Positions 1 through 8,455 of a stretch of 64,000 nt of DNA are shown piece by piece. The DNA comes from Chryseobacterium sp. LAM-KRS1. Its GTDB lineage: Bacteria > Bacteroidota > Bacteroidia > Flavobacteriales > Weeksellaceae. The position numbers and the translations under genes were made by a program. The DNA is taken from positions 310,001-374,000 of the forward strand of contig NZ_JAAOIZ010000005.1 of NCBI RefSeq assembly GCF_013184525.1. The letters run 5' to 3'. Position 1 is the first letter of the stretch, and each line of letters opens with the position of its first letter. The notes under the pieces were generated by a model. The model had not been told where the DNA came from. It did not search any database and worked only from the letters and a program-made list of their open reading frames with translations.

Positions 1-210
1 ATCACCGAGGTGAAGCTCTTCCCTAACCCGGTAAAAAATATCTTAAATGTTTCAAACGCTACTTCAGAAGAATATAAAATTTTTGATATGGGCGGGAAAC
101 TAATTAATTCAGGAAAACTTGAAAGAGGAGCCATTAATGTAAGTGGCCTTATTAAGGGAGTTTATTTACTTCAGACTGGAGAAACAACAAAAAGGTTTAT
201 TAAAGAATAA
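1..210 (+). CDS. T9SS type A sorting tail, 3' end of a cut gene
   Basis: Only the last 69 codons are in the window; the frame is open to base 1, so the GTG at 10 is not a real start. The remnant has the usual shape of a type IX secretion C-terminal domain: KLFPNPVKN near its start, a beta-rich stretch, then GVYLLQTGE..TKRFIKE at the end. This domain directs proteins through the Por/T9SS translocon and is removed or anchored at the surface. The cargo domain lies upstream and cannot be identified. Confidence 0.85.
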   Translation: MTEVKLFPNPVKNILNVSNATSEEYKIFDMGGKLINSGKLERGAINVSGLIKGVYLLQTGETTKRFIKE

Positions 211-232
211 TTATCTTGATAACAATGATCTT

Positions 233-264
233 AAGGCTACTCTTTTTAGAGCGGCCTTTTTTTA
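233..264 (+). terminator. Rho-independent terminator after the T9SS gene
   Basis: AAGGCTACTCT and AGAGCGGCCTT form a stem with wobble pairs around TTTT, followed by a T run, about 20 bases after the stop at 210. Confidence 0.7.
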
Positions 265-393
265 TTCAATTCATCTTATAGAAAAGTAATAAATTCTAAA
301 ATTAAAAACTAAAAAAGTAAATAATTCATTAATTATTAATTTTTAAAATAATTTATTCTTTTATTATAGTTTTTTTAATTTAAATTTATCGAA

Positions 394-492
394 TCATTGT
401 ACCGCCTGCCATCGGGTATTCGGATCGAAGATGCTATTAGTAAGCATTGCCTGATTCATATCACTTTGCATTCCATTACTTTGGATAAAGTC
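394..492 (-). pseudogene. Possible gene relic, 32 codons
   Basis: The gene-free interval 211-632 is mostly very AT-rich, but 390-560 is more balanced in composition. On the minus strand it holds an open stretch of 32 codons ending in TGA, with protein-like composition (it ends SIFDPNTRWQAVQ). A stop lies just upstream, while a neighbouring frame is open there, as expected after a frameshift. The parent family is not recognised. A short real ORF from the ATG at 471 or chance are alternatives. Confidence 0.2.
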
Positions 493-632
493 TTAATAAG
501 CGCCTTATTTTACATCCAAAGTGAACCAATAAATTTATTCCGAAGATGACCGCCAATATTCACTAGATGAATATTAATGAAAAAGATATGCCTCCTGACA
601 CTAACTTAATTATAAATAAAAAACTAATTATT

Positions 633-1340
633 ATGAAACATTTACTGAAGTATTTACTTTTTTTATCCGTTATCTTTTTCTCGACTGCTTGTAGTTCGGA
701 CAGGGATGATGAAATTGATAACACAAACGGAGTTACCCACGTATTTTATAAGAACGCTGATGAATTTGCCTTAACTTATGACACCGCGGGATTGGTTAAC
801 CAGGATATCCGGAATCAGGCTTTCGAATTATATAAACAGGGAAAATGGAGTGAACTGGAAGCTCTTTTTAAAGCCAATAATCTAAATGGAGGCTGGCCCC
901 CTGCCAATGGGGGATACAATATAGTTGATAATGTTCCCTTTCAGGCCGGGCAAAAGTTTGACCGATACAGCGGAGCGATTAATTATAATGGAAGCGGAAT
1001 TCCTACGTTAGGAGGCAGTTTTACAAGTCCTATTATAAACGGGTATGTGTATACTTTCTCTCAAAGAGCATTAAATCAACCTGAAAACACCTATGATTTT
1101 TATTATGAGATCGATGTTCTGAATAATTCATTACCTTTCACTTCCCAAACAGCTGATGTAATTCCCTGGTTTAATCAGGTAGGTGGCGGAAAACAAACGA
1201 TGTGGAAAATCCCTATAGATCCGGCAACCGGCTATCAGAAAACCTGGAATAAGCTGGCGGAGGAAGGATATGTGAAAATAACCATAAAAAAAAGTCCAAG
1301 CGGTCATTACAACAATTTAGTAGGTACAGTGATTCAATAA
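633..1340 (+). CDS. Lipoprotein with TNT-like NAD glycohydrolase domain
   Basis: Translated from the ATG at 633 (235 aa) rather than the in-frame ATG at 567, because only this start puts a lipoprotein signal (MKHLLKYLLFLSVIFFSTAC, Cys20) at the N terminus. A linker of about 65 residues precedes a domain resembling TNT (tuberculosis necrotizing toxin, DUF4237): GGWPP at 86-90, FDRY at 109-112, IPWF at 177-180 and GGGKQ at 184-188, in the family order and spacing. TNT domains hydrolyse NAD+ and are usually toxin modules of secreted polymorphic toxins. A lipid-anchored version is unusual. The next gene, 13 bases downstream, may be its immunity partner. The match is from remembered motifs, not a search. 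Confidence 0.7.
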   Translation: MKHLLKYLLFLSVIFFSTACSSDRDDEIDNTNGVTHVFYKNADEFALTYDTAGLVNQDIRNQAFELYKQGKWSELEALFKANNLNGGWPPANGGYNIVDNVPFQAGQKFDRYSGAINYNGSGIPTLGGSFTSPIINGYVYTFSQRALNQPENTYDFYYEIDVLNNSLPFTSQTADVIPWFNQVGGGKQTMWKIPIDPATGYQKTWNKLAEEGYVKITIKKSPSGHYNNLVGTVIQ

Positions 1341-1353
1341 AAGACAGATCCTG

Positions 1354-1773
1354 ATGTATTCAATATCAAAAAAAATAAGAATTGGCAGAAAAGTTCTCGT
1401 AGCAAAAACAGTTTTTACCAATGGTGAAATTATCCCATCTGCAGTCACAACATTTGCCTGTTGTGACTGCGGTTATGAAAATAAACTCGAAATTATCCCT
1501 TATCAATCAGGGTTCCCGATCCTTCAGATTTATCAGAGTGACAAAGTCCTTTCGAAAAATGAATTAACAGATAATGGTATTGTTGCTCCCACCCTCCCTA
1601 GCATGTTGCATTTTGGAGAATTAACGGTTTCTAATTTACCTACCTTATACTTTGGTACGGACTGTCCATCCTGCCACTCCTCTTATATCTGTGTTTTCAG
1701 TTATGGTGAAAAACAACCGGGAGCAACGGTCTTACATATTTCCGGGGTCTGGAAATTTGAAAAAATGGAGTAA
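1354..1773 (+). CDS. Small Cys-rich protein, possible TNT immunity partner
   Basis: 139 aa, family not recognised. No signal peptide or membrane segment, so probably cytoplasmic. Two cysteine clusters (C36/C37/C39 followed by Gly, and C104-P-S-C107 with C113) look like a zinc ribbon split by about 65 residues. It follows the TNT-like lipoprotein by 13 bases in the same direction, so the two are probably co-transcribed. Toxin-immunity genes often have this arrangement, and the idea that it neutralises the NADase rests only on that context. Confidence 0.6.
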   Translation: MYSISKKIRIGRKVLVAKTVFTNGEIIPSAVTTFACCDCGYENKLEIIPYQSGFPILQIYQSDKVLSKNELTDNGIVAPTLPSMLHFGELTVSNLPTLYFGTDCPSCHSSYICVFSYGEKQPGATVLHISGVWKFEKME

Positions 1774-1941
1774 TCTGTTTTTAATCATCATTTTGATAAT
1801 TTCGCATGGTTATTAATGAACATGATTATATGCAAAATCCGACAGAGGATCATGAAGCTTAGATTACGGAGAAGTAGTCTATATTCTACCGTTTTTAGGT
1901 ACATTTTGCGTTGTACATTTTACCATTAGCAAATCGTTTTC

Positions 1942-1949
1942 TATCTTTG
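1942..1949 (+). promoter_or_regulatory. -7 box for the 1968 gene
   Basis: TATCTTTG fits TAnnTTTG and lies 18 bases before the ATG at 1968. No TTG is found at the usual distance upstream. Confidence 0.5.
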
Positions 1950-1967
1950 CTTTAAATAAAAAAATTC

Positions 1968-2435
1968 ATGGATAAAATTGATAGTCTGAACCAAGTAGCA
2001 GAATTCCATACTACTTTTAAAGCCCCTATTTTAGAAACACCACAAATTCCTTCTCCTGAAAGATGTAATCTTAGAGTTGAACTGTTACAGGAAGAATTAA
2101 ACGAATTAAAACAAGCAATCGCAGACAATGACATCGTTGAAATTGCAGATGCTTTATGTGATTTACAATATGTTTTGAGTGGTGCTGTTTTAGAATTTGG
2201 TCTTGGCAACAAATTTGTAGAGCTTTTCAACGAAGTTCAGCGTTCCAATATGTCAAAAGCATGTGACAACGAGGAGCAGGCAAATGAAACTGTTGAATTC
2301 TATAAAGAAAAAGAAGTAGAATCTTTTTATGAAAAATCAGGAGAAAAATTCAACGTTTACAGAAAAACCGATCACAAAGTTCTGAAAAACAAATACTATT
2401 CTCCTGCTGATTTGAAAACGATCATCGAGAAATAA
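1968..2435 (+). CDS. MazG-like NTP pyrophosphohydrolase family protein
   Basis: 155 aa, all-alpha NTP-PPase type. The Mg-binding signature is visible as EE..E (E42, E43, E46) and E..D...D (E58, D61, D65) in two helices, with a family-like segment DALCDLQYVLSGAVLEFGL. Members remove pyrophosphate from nucleotides such as dUTP or damaged NTPs. The C-terminal 60 residues, rich in Lys and Tyr, resemble the tail of the larger pyrophosphohydrolase-domain proteins common in Bacteroidota. A -7 box lies 18 bases upstream. The following genes are 3 bases apart each, so this looks like the head of an operon running to 3810. Confidence 0.8.
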   Translation: MDKIDSLNQVAEFHTTFKAPILETPQIPSPERCNLRVELLQEELNELKQAIADNDIVEIADALCDLQYVLSGAVLEFGLGNKFVELFNEVQRSNMSKACDNEEQANETVEFYKEKEVESFYEKSGEKFNVYRKTDHKVLKNKYYSPADLKTIIEK

Positions 2436-2438
2436 AAT

Positions 2439-3005
2439 ATGAAAAAATTTATTACAAATACTGTTGCAATTTCAGGATTGTTCCTGGCTACCCAGCAGCT
2501 CAGTGCTCAGAAAGTGGTTGTAAACCGTGAGGTAGAAACCCAGAATGATGGCAAAATGCTTTTGGGTAACCAGTTAAAAGAACAGTTTTTAAAGGCACCT
2601 TATGCAGATTGGTATGTGAAAGAGCATGATGAATATGCTTTAGATCAGAAGGCCATTGCAGACTTGAAAAAAGCTAAAATAAGTTCTTATCACATTATCG
2701 TTTTCATGGGAACCTGGTGTGAGGATAGCCACAGGGACTTTCCGAGACTGATGAGAATCCTGGAAGAAGTAAATTTTCCGGATAACAGGCTGACCATTAT
2801 TGCAGTCAATCGCAAAAAGGAATCTCCATCAGGAGAAGAAGGTATTTATAATATCCAGAAAGTTCCGACTATTATTGTTGAAAAATATGAAAAAGAAATC
2901 GGAAGAATTATTGAAATGCCCAAAACCGGTTATGTAGAAAGGGATCTGGTAGAAATTCTGAAAAAAGATGACAAATCGGTACTTAAAGAAATATTTAAAA
3001 AGTAA
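2439..3005 (+). CDS. Exported thioredoxin-fold protein
   Basis: 188 aa with a Sec signal peptide ending near LSAQ (residue 24). A thioredoxin fold is suggested by HIIVFMGTWCEDS (90s) and a later VPTIIV segment with the cis-proline. The active site reads W93-C94-E-D-S97: the second cysteine is replaced by serine, so it should not act as a normal dithiol oxidoreductase; a monothiol or binding role is possible. It starts three bases after the MazG-like gene and ends three bases before the DUF4230 gene. Confidence 0.75.
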   Translation: MKKFITNTVAISGLFLATQQLSAQKVVVNREVETQNDGKMLLGNQLKEQFLKAPYADWYVKEHDEYALDQKAIADLKKAKISSYHIIVFMGTWCEDSHRDFPRLMRILEEVNFPDNRLTIIAVNRKKESPSGEEGIYNIQKVPTIIVEKYEKEIGRIIEMPKTGYVERDLVEILKKDDKSVLKEIFKK

Positions 3006-3008
3006 ATA

Positions 3009-3614
3009 TTGAAAAATAATAAGCTTATACTATCTTTTGTAGCAGGAATTCTTGTGATGCTTTTCCTGTTTTTCGGTCTTAAGTCCTGTTTTAATTTTGG
3101 AGGCAAAACGGAAAAATCGGATTATTATATTCTGACGAACCAGATTTCCAAAATGAATAAAATGGTGGTTTTGGAACAGAATATTTCCAGCATGCAGAAA
3201 ACCAAAATGGGTTATGAAGTATTCGGAAACGAAGTATCCAGTAACAGTATAATCACCTATACCAAGACCAATGCCCAGGTTTCCTACGATCTTAATAAAA
3301 TGAAGATAGAGGTGGATTCGATCAATAAAAAACTGGTTATTACTCAGCTGCCTAATGCCGATATCCGAATTACTCCAAGTGTGGAAATACAGTCGCTTGA
3401 CGATTCTTTCTTTAACAGGATTTCTGAAAAAGACATTAAAAATGTAACCAACAAAGCAAAAGAAACAGCTATTAAAGCTATTGATGAAAATAAGCTACGA
3501 AATGAAGGACGTAAGCAATTGATGGAAAATCTTAATAATATTTTTGTTTTGGCAAAGGCTTTGAATTATACCATTGAAGACAAAACAGGTCAACTCGGTA
3601 TTTTAGAACTTTAA
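3009..3614 (+). CDS. DUF4230 membrane-anchored protein
   Basis: 201 aa, starting at TTG 3009: no ATG lies between the previous stop and the membrane segment, and the next Met is inside that segment. One N-terminal transmembrane helix (about 8-27) precedes a DUF4230 domain with its characteristic run of short beta strands (TYTKTNAQVSYDLNKMKIEVD...KKLVITQLP) and a C-terminal helix with EGRKQLMENLNNIF. The function of the family is unknown; the domain should lie on the periplasmic side. Confidence 0.75.
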   Translation: MKNNKLILSFVAGILVMLFLFFGLKSCFNFGGKTEKSDYYILTNQISKMNKMVVLEQNISSMQKTKMGYEVFGNEVSSNSIITYTKTNAQVSYDLNKMKIEVDSINKKLVITQLPNADIRITPSVEIQSLDDSFFNRISEKDIKNVTNKAKETAIKAIDENKLRNEGRKQLMENLNNIFVLAKALNYTIEDKTGQLGILEL

Positions 3615-3624
3615 AATCTAAGCT

Positions 3625-3810
3625 ATGAATTCAAAAGATAATGCTAAAAAGAAGGAATCTGCCAATGCTGCAGAATCGAAAAAACAAAACCAGGATTTCC
3701 CGGATATTCCTGCATCATCTAAGAAAACCAATCCACCGGATATCGATAAAGAGGATATTGAAAAATCTTCGAAGAATAAGTCCGGAAAAACAGATAATAC
3801 CCGTCGGTAA
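3625..3810 (+). CDS. Small charged hypothetical protein
   Basis: 61 aa, almost entirely charged and polar (Lys, Glu, Asp, Ser, Asn, Pro), probably disordered, with no signal peptide. It lies 10 bases behind the DUF4230 gene and 8 bases before a strong terminator, so it is the last gene of this operon. Family not recognised. Overlapping ORFs in other frames have less natural composition. Confidence 0.55.
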   Translation: MNSKDNAKKKESANAAESKKQNQDFPDIPASSKKTNPPDIDKEDIEKSSKNKSGKTDNTRR

Positions 3811-3817
3811 AATAATG

Positions 3818-3848
3818 AAAGGTCTGCTTCAGAAGAAGCAGACCTTTT
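3818..3848. terminator. Bidirectional terminator, operon end and leuB end
   Basis: A perfect 13-bp stem (AAAGGTCTGCTTC, loop AGAA, GAAGCAGACCTTT) sits between two converging genes, the stop at 3810 (+) and the leuB stop at 3886 (-). Confidence 0.85.
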
Positions 3849-3885
3849 CAATATAAAAAAAATAAAATCAAACTCTTAGTTATCA

Positions 3886-5010
3886 CTATACAATAGTGGA
3901 TTTTCCGATCTTGATATTCTCAAAATTGTAATATGATTTTTCGGAAAATCTGATATAGTCCGCAATGAAGTCCCCTACTTCGCTTGTAGAATAAGATTGC
4001 TTCGCATTAAGATCTACGGTTACATATTTGTTTTCAATGGCATGTTCTACCGATTCTCTCAATTTATCTGCTGCCTGATTCAATTTCAGGTGATCCAACA
4101 TCATTGCCGTACTCAATATTGAGGCTACAGGATTAGCAATACCTTTGCCTTTTGCCTGCGGATAAGACCCGTGAATAGGCTCAAATAGTGCATTTTCATT
4201 TCCTATAGATGCGGAAGGCAGAAGTCCTATGGAACCGCCGATTACACTCGCTTCATCAGAAATGATGTCTCCAAACATATTCTCCGTTACGATAACATCA
4301 AATTGTTTAGGATTAAGAATCAGCTGCATCGCAGCATTATCTACAAACATAAAATCCAACTGAACTTCAGGATATTCCTGGGCGATTTCCTTACAGATCT
4401 TTCTCCACAATCTTGAAGTGTCCAGAACATTAGCTTTATCAATAAGCGTTAATTTCTTTTTACGTTTTTGGGCTTCCTGAAATGCCATATGGACAATAGG
4501 TATAATATCTTCCCTGCTGTATTTACAAACATCATAGGCATAAGATCCTTCTTCATCGGTAAATTTTTCACCAAAATAGATCCCACTCACCAATTCCCTA
4601 AAAATCTGAATATCCGCTCCTTCAATGATTTCTCTTTTCAAAGGACTTTTCTCAATCAATGAAGAATAGGTTTTTAACGGCCTGATATTGGCAAAAAGCC
4701 CTAATTCCTTACGAAGCTTCAGCAATCCCTGTTCAGGCCTTACTTTTGCGTCGGGATTATTATCAAAAGCAGGGTCGCCTATCGCTCCAAAAAGCACGGC
4801 ATCTGATTCTTTACAAATGTCCAGTGTTTGTTCAGGCAACGGATCTCCTGTCTGAAAAATTGCTTCCGCTCCCATCAATCCATAGGTAAACTGGAAATTG
4901 TACTGGAACACTTCACCAATTACTTTAAGGATTTTCACACTCTCACTGACCACCTCAGGACCAATTCCGTCTCCGGGAAGTACAGCTATTTTGAAATAAT
5001 TATTGTTCAT
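3886..5010 (-). CDS. leuB: 3-isopropylmalate dehydrogenase
   Basis: 374 aa, normal or slightly long for LeuB. It oxidises and decarboxylates 3-isopropylmalate to 2-oxoisocaproate with NAD+, the third dedicated step of leucine synthesis. Visible motifs: LPGDGIGPE near the N terminus, the metal and substrate region [12 protein letters not shown], and [29 protein letters not shown]. Last gene of the leu cluster; its start overlaps the end of leuD by 11 bases, implying translational coupling. The shared terminator at 3818-3848 follows. Confidence 0.95.
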   Translation of the reverse strand: MNNNYFKIAVLPGDGIGPEVVSESVKILKVIGEVFQYNFQFTYGLMGAEAIFQTGDPLPEQTLDICKESDAVLFGAIGDPAFDNNPDAKVRPEQGLLKLRKELGLFANIRPLKTYSSLIEKSPLKREIIEGADIQIFRELVSGIYFGEKFTDEEGSYAYDVCKYSREDIIPIVHMAFQEAQKRKKKLTLIDKANVLDTSRLWRKICKEIAQEYPEVQLDFMFVDNAAMQLILNPKQFDVIVTENMFGDIISDEASVIGGSIGLLPSASIGNENALFEPIHGSYPQAKGKGIANPVASILSTAMMLDHLKLNQAADKLRESVEHAIENKYVTVDLNAKQSYSTSEVGDFIADYIRFSEKSYYNFENIKIGKSTIV

Positions 5011-5599
5011 ATACTTTTTGTGTTTTTAATTCAAACTCTTTTATGGCTTCTTTTTTACTGATCAGAAAATCAATGTCGTCATATCCGTTAAGCAAACATA
5101 TTTTCTTATAAGAATCCAATTCAAAATATTCTGTTTTACCATTAAAACTTATAGTTTGCTGTTCAACGTCTATGGTAATTTCCTTTTCAGGATTTTCTGT
5201 AATGTCCGTTAAGATTTCCTGTAAGAATACATCAGAAACCTTTACAGGCAACAAACCGTTATTCAAAGCATTTCCTTTGAAAATATCCGCAAAATAACTG
5301 GATACAATCACTTTAAACCCATAATCGGTTAAAGACCAGGCAGCATGTTCACGGCTACTTCCACAACCAAAGTTATTACCGGCTACTAGAATCTCACCGC
5401 GGTACTGGGGTTTATTTAAAATGAAATCAGCATTTGGCTGATTGGTATGGACATCATATCTCCAATCTCTGAACAGATTATCTCCAAACCCTTTTTTGTC
5501 TATACTCTTCAGAAACCTTGCCGGAATGATCTGATCAGTATCTATATTCTCTACAGGCAAAGGAATTGCACTTGATTTTATTATAGTTAGCTTTTGCAT
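5000..5599 (-). CDS. leuD: 3-isopropylmalate dehydratase small subunit
   Basis: 199 aa, typical. With LeuC it isomerises 2-isopropylmalate to 3-isopropylmalate. The swivelling-domain signature is clear: [14 protein letters not shown] near residue 20 and [17 protein letters not shown], which binds the substrate carboxylates. It overlaps leuB by 11 bases but lies 120 bases from leuC, an unusually large gap that carries an inverted repeat. Confidence 0.95.
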   Translation of the reverse strand: MQKLTIIKSSAIPLPVENIDTDQIIPARFLKSIDKKGFGDNLFRDWRYDVHTNQPNADFILNKPQYRGEILVAGNNFGCGSSREHAAWSLTDYGFKVIVSSYFADIFKGNALNNGLLPVKVSDVFLQEILTDITENPEKEITIDVEQQTISFNGKTEYFELDSYKKICLLNGYDDIDFLISKKEAIKEFELKTQKVYEQ

Positions 5600-5637
5600 T
5601 GCTTTAGTTTACTAGATTACAATATGTTTTGGTTAAA

Positions 5638-5686
5638 AGCTGCTTTATTTAAAATGTATGAGAAATCAGTTCAAACAAAAGCAGCT
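5638..5686 (-). promoter_or_regulatory. Inverted repeat in the leuC-leuD gap
   Basis: AGCTGCTTT (5638-5646) and AAAGCAGCT (5678-5686) form a perfect 9-bp stem with a 31-base loop. On the minus strand it is followed by TTTT. It could be a partial terminator, an mRNA-processing or stabilising hairpin, or a small repeat; the sequence does not decide. Confidence 0.45.
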
Positions 5687-5719
5687 ATTTTTAACATCCT
5701 CTATTTGTATGTCTTATTA

Positions 5720-7108
5720 TTAATTTAAATTTTCAAAAATATTGATTCTGCCTTCTATGGCGACTTTAGCAGCAGTCAACGGACTTGCCAGAATAGTTCT
5801 GGCTCCCTGTCCCTGTCTGCCTTCAAAATTTCTGTTGGAGGTCGAAACGCAATATTCACCTTCAGGAATCTTATCATCATTCATGGCCAGACAGGCTGAA
5901 CATCCGGGCTGCCTGATCTGAAAACCGGCATCATTGAATATTTTATCAAGGCCTTCTTCATAGATCTGCTTTACGACTAGCTGGGATCCAGGAACAATAA
6001 GCGCTTTAACATTTTGAGATTTATTCTTCCCCTTAATATATTGCGCTGCAGAACGAAAATCTTCAATCCTTGCATTCGTACAGCTTCCAATAAATACATA
6101 ATTTACCTTAATATCAGAAGGAGACTGACCGGCTTTTAATCCCATGTATTGCAACGCCTTTTCCTCAGATTCATTTTGTGGAACAGGAATAATCTCATCC
6201 AAAGAGATACCCATTCCCGGGTTTGTTCCATAGGTAATCATAGGTTTTATTTCTGATGCATCGAAACTAAATTCAGCATCAAATATGGCATCTTCGTCCG
6301 TTTTCAGGCTCTTCCAATAGGCAAGCTTTTCTTCCCACTCCTCTCCCTTTGGTGCAAAAGGTTTTCCTTTTACGTAGGCAAAAGTCGTTTCATCAGGAGC
6401 AATCATTCCTCCTCTGGCTCCCATTTCAATACTCATATTGCATACCGTCATTCTTCCTTCCATCGACATTTCCTCAAAAACCGACCCCGCATATTCACAG
6501 AAATAACCGGTTCCCCCATTAGTCCCTACTTTAGAAATAATATACAGGATAACATCCTTAGGCTGGACATCTTTTTTAAGCTTTCCATTAACCGTAATCC
6601 TCATTGATTTTGGTTTATTGAGCAATAAACACTGGCTCGCAAAAACCTGTGCTACCTGGCTGGTTCCGATACCAAAAGCTATTGTTCCGAAAGCTCCGTG
6701 TGTAGAAGTATGACTATCTCCGCATACAATGCTCATTCCCGGCTGCGTGATCCCCAGTTCCGGTGCAATAATGTGGACAATTCCCTGATAGGGATGCCCA
6801 AGACCATATAGTTCGATATTATTTTTGGTACAGTTTTCAGTAAGTTGTTGTACCTGGTTTCTTGAAGACTCATCGCGGATAGGCTGCTCCTGATTTAAAG
6901 TCGGTACATTGTGATCCGCTGTAGCTACAATCTGATCAGGCCTGAATATTTCAAGATTTCTGGATTCCAGTTCTGCAAAAGCCTGAGGGCTTGTCACTTC
7001 ATGAATAAGATGTTTATCGATATAAATAATTTGCGGTCCGTCAGGAATTGTTTCCACCACATGAGCATCCCAGACCTTATCAAAAAGTGTTTTCTTATTA
7101 TTGTTCAT
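5720..7108 (-). CDS. leuC: 3-isopropylmalate dehydratase large subunit
   Basis: 462 aa, the usual length. Aconitase-family [4Fe-4S] enzyme partnering LeuD. The cluster ligands are in [11 protein letters not shown] and [23 protein letters not shown] and the N-terminal [12 protein letters not shown] are typical. It begins 37 bases after the leuA stop. Confidence 0.95.
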   Translation of the reverse strand: MNNNKKTLFDKVWDAHVVETIPDGPQIIYIDKHLIHEVTSPQAFAELESRNLEIFRPDQIVATADHNVPTLNQEQPIRDESSRNQVQQLTENCTKNNIELYGLGHPYQGIVHIIAPELGITQPGMSIVCGDSHTSTHGAFGTIAFGIGTSQVAQVFASQCLLLNKPKSMRITVNGKLKKDVQPKDVILYIISKVGTNGGTGYFCEYAGSVFEEMSMEGRMTVCNMSIEMGARGGMIAPDETTFAYVKGKPFAPKGEEWEEKLAYWKSLKTDEDAIFDAEFSFDASEIKPMITYGTNPGMGISLDEIIPVPQNESEEKALQYMGLKAGQSPSDIKVNYVFIGSCTNARIEDFRSAAQYIKGKNKSQNVKALIVPGSQLVVKQIYEEGLDKIFNDAGFQIRQPGCSACLAMNDDKIPEGEYCVSTSNRNFEGRQGQGARTILASPLTAAKVAIEGRINIFENLN

Positions 7109-7145
7109 TTTTTGTTTGATTTTATTGAGAAATGATGTAAAATGC

Positions 7146-8309
7146 CTAACTGATTTTTCTCGTTAATGCATTCATCATCAGGCTAAGATCATCATTATCC
7201 ACTTCTTTTTTAGCATCTGCAATTTTTAAAAACTCCCCATACAAAAAGTCCAGCTCATTTTTGGTAACATCAAAGCCGATATGCTTAAAACGGTATGCAA
7301 GAGCAGAACGTCCGCTTCTTGCTGTAAGAATAATCGAAGATTCGGTTACTCCCACATCTTCAGGATTCATGATCTCATAAGTTTCCCTGTTCTTGATCAC
7401 ACCATCCTGGTGGATGCCTGAACTGTGGGCAAATGCATTGGCTCCTATGATCGCTTTATTAGGCTGAACAGGCATTCCCATAAGGTCTGATACCAAAGAA
7501 CTCATTGTATTCAACATTCTGGAATTAACATCTGTATGAAGTCTAAGGTCTTTATGTTGCTTCAGAATCATGACGACTTCTTCCAAAGCCGTATTTCCTG
7601 CTCTCTCTCCCAATCCGTTGATCGTGCATTCAATTTGTCTTGCCCCGTTCATTACTCCTGCAATGGAATTAGCAGTTGCCAATCCCAAATCATTATGGCA
7701 ATGACATGAAAGGATTGCTTTATCAATGCCTTTTACATTTTCTTTTAGATATTTAATTTTCTGTCCGTATTCCTCCGGCAGGCAATATCCTGTGGTGTCA
7801 GGAATGTTTAAAACGGTTGCCCCGGCTTTTATTACAGCTTCACAAACCCTGGCAAGGTATTCATTATCAGTTCTTCCTGCATCCTCTGCATAAAATTCAA
7901 CATCTTCCACAAAGCTTTTAGCATATCTTACAGCATCCACTGCCCGTTCAATAATGTCTTCTCTCGTAGAGTTGAATTTATATTTAATATGTGAGTCTGA
8001 AGTTCCTATTCCTGTATGGATTCTGGGGCGTTTTGCATATTGCAATGCCTCGGCAGCCACTTCGATATCTTTTTTATTGGCCCTGGTCAGTCCGCAAACT
8101 TTTGCATTTCGTACCAACTTGGAAATTTCAGAAACGGAATGAAAATCTCCCGGACTTGATACCGGAAAACCGGCTTCTATTACGTCAATCCCTAGCTTAT
8201 CAAGCCTTTCGGCGATAATTAATTTTTGTTCTGTGTTTAACTTACATCCCGGAACCTGTTCCCCATCACGCAAAGTGGTATCAAAAATTTCAATTTTTTC
8301 GGAATTCAT
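7146..8309 (-). CDS. leuA: 2-isopropylmalate synthase, short form
   Basis: 387 aa. It condenses 2-oxoisovalerate with acetyl-CoA, the committed step to leucine. The TIM-barrel signatures are present: DTTLRDGEQ at the start, [14 protein letters not shown] (metal His pair) and [14 protein letters not shown]. The usual enzyme is about 500-520 aa because of a C-terminal leucine-binding allosteric domain; this protein stops after the catalytic and linker regions, so normal feedback by leucine is probably missing. A homocitrate synthase is the main alternative, but the leuCDB neighbours favour LeuA. First gene of the cluster, with a -7 box 26 bases upstream. Confidence 0.9.
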   Translation of the reverse strand: MNSEKIEIFDTTLRDGEQVPGCKLNTEQKLIIAERLDKLGIDVIEAGFPVSSPGDFHSVSEISKLVRNAKVCGLTRANKKDIEVAAEALQYAKRPRIHTGIGTSDSHIKYKFNSTREDIIERAVDAVRYAKSFVEDVEFYAEDAGRTDNEYLARVCEAVIKAGATVLNIPDTTGYCLPEEYGQKIKYLKENVKGIDKAILSCHCHNDLGLATANSIAGVMNGARQIECTINGLGERAGNTALEEVVMILKQHKDLRLHTDVNSRMLNTMSSLVSDLMGMPVQPNKAIIGANAFAHSSGIHQDGVIKNRETYEIMNPEDVGVTESSIILTARSGRSALAYRFKHIGFDVTKNELDFLYGEFLKIADAKKEVDNDDLSLMMNALTRKIS

Positions 8310-8335
8310 AATGAAGTTTTTACTTAATTTTGATC

Positions 8336-8343
8336 CAAAACTA
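8336..8343 (-). promoter_or_regulatory. -7 box of the leu operon
   Basis: Minus-strand TAGTTTTG fits TAnnTTTG and ends 26 bases before the leuA start. A TTG lies 24 bases further upstream, slightly beyond the usual spacing. The leader is too short for a leucine leader peptide, and none is seen. Confidence 0.55.
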
Positions 8344-8455
8344 AGGCTTGCATATTTTTTACATTTTCAATTTTAATGAAAATTACAATATTCAAATAAT
8401 GAAAAACTAAACGTAAGTATAATAAAATCAATAATTTAAATTATTAAATTTTACA

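Noticed and set aside
1952-2230. Minus-strand ORF opposite the MazG-like gene
   Set aside because: Fully covered by a well-supported plus-strand gene with a -7 box; composition is low-complexity (Ser, Asn, Leu). A shadow of the real frame.
4468-5061. Plus-strand ORFs opposite leuB/leuD
   Set aside because: Both lie inside leuB-leuD and have Phe/Ile/Asn-rich shadow composition and no recognisable motif.
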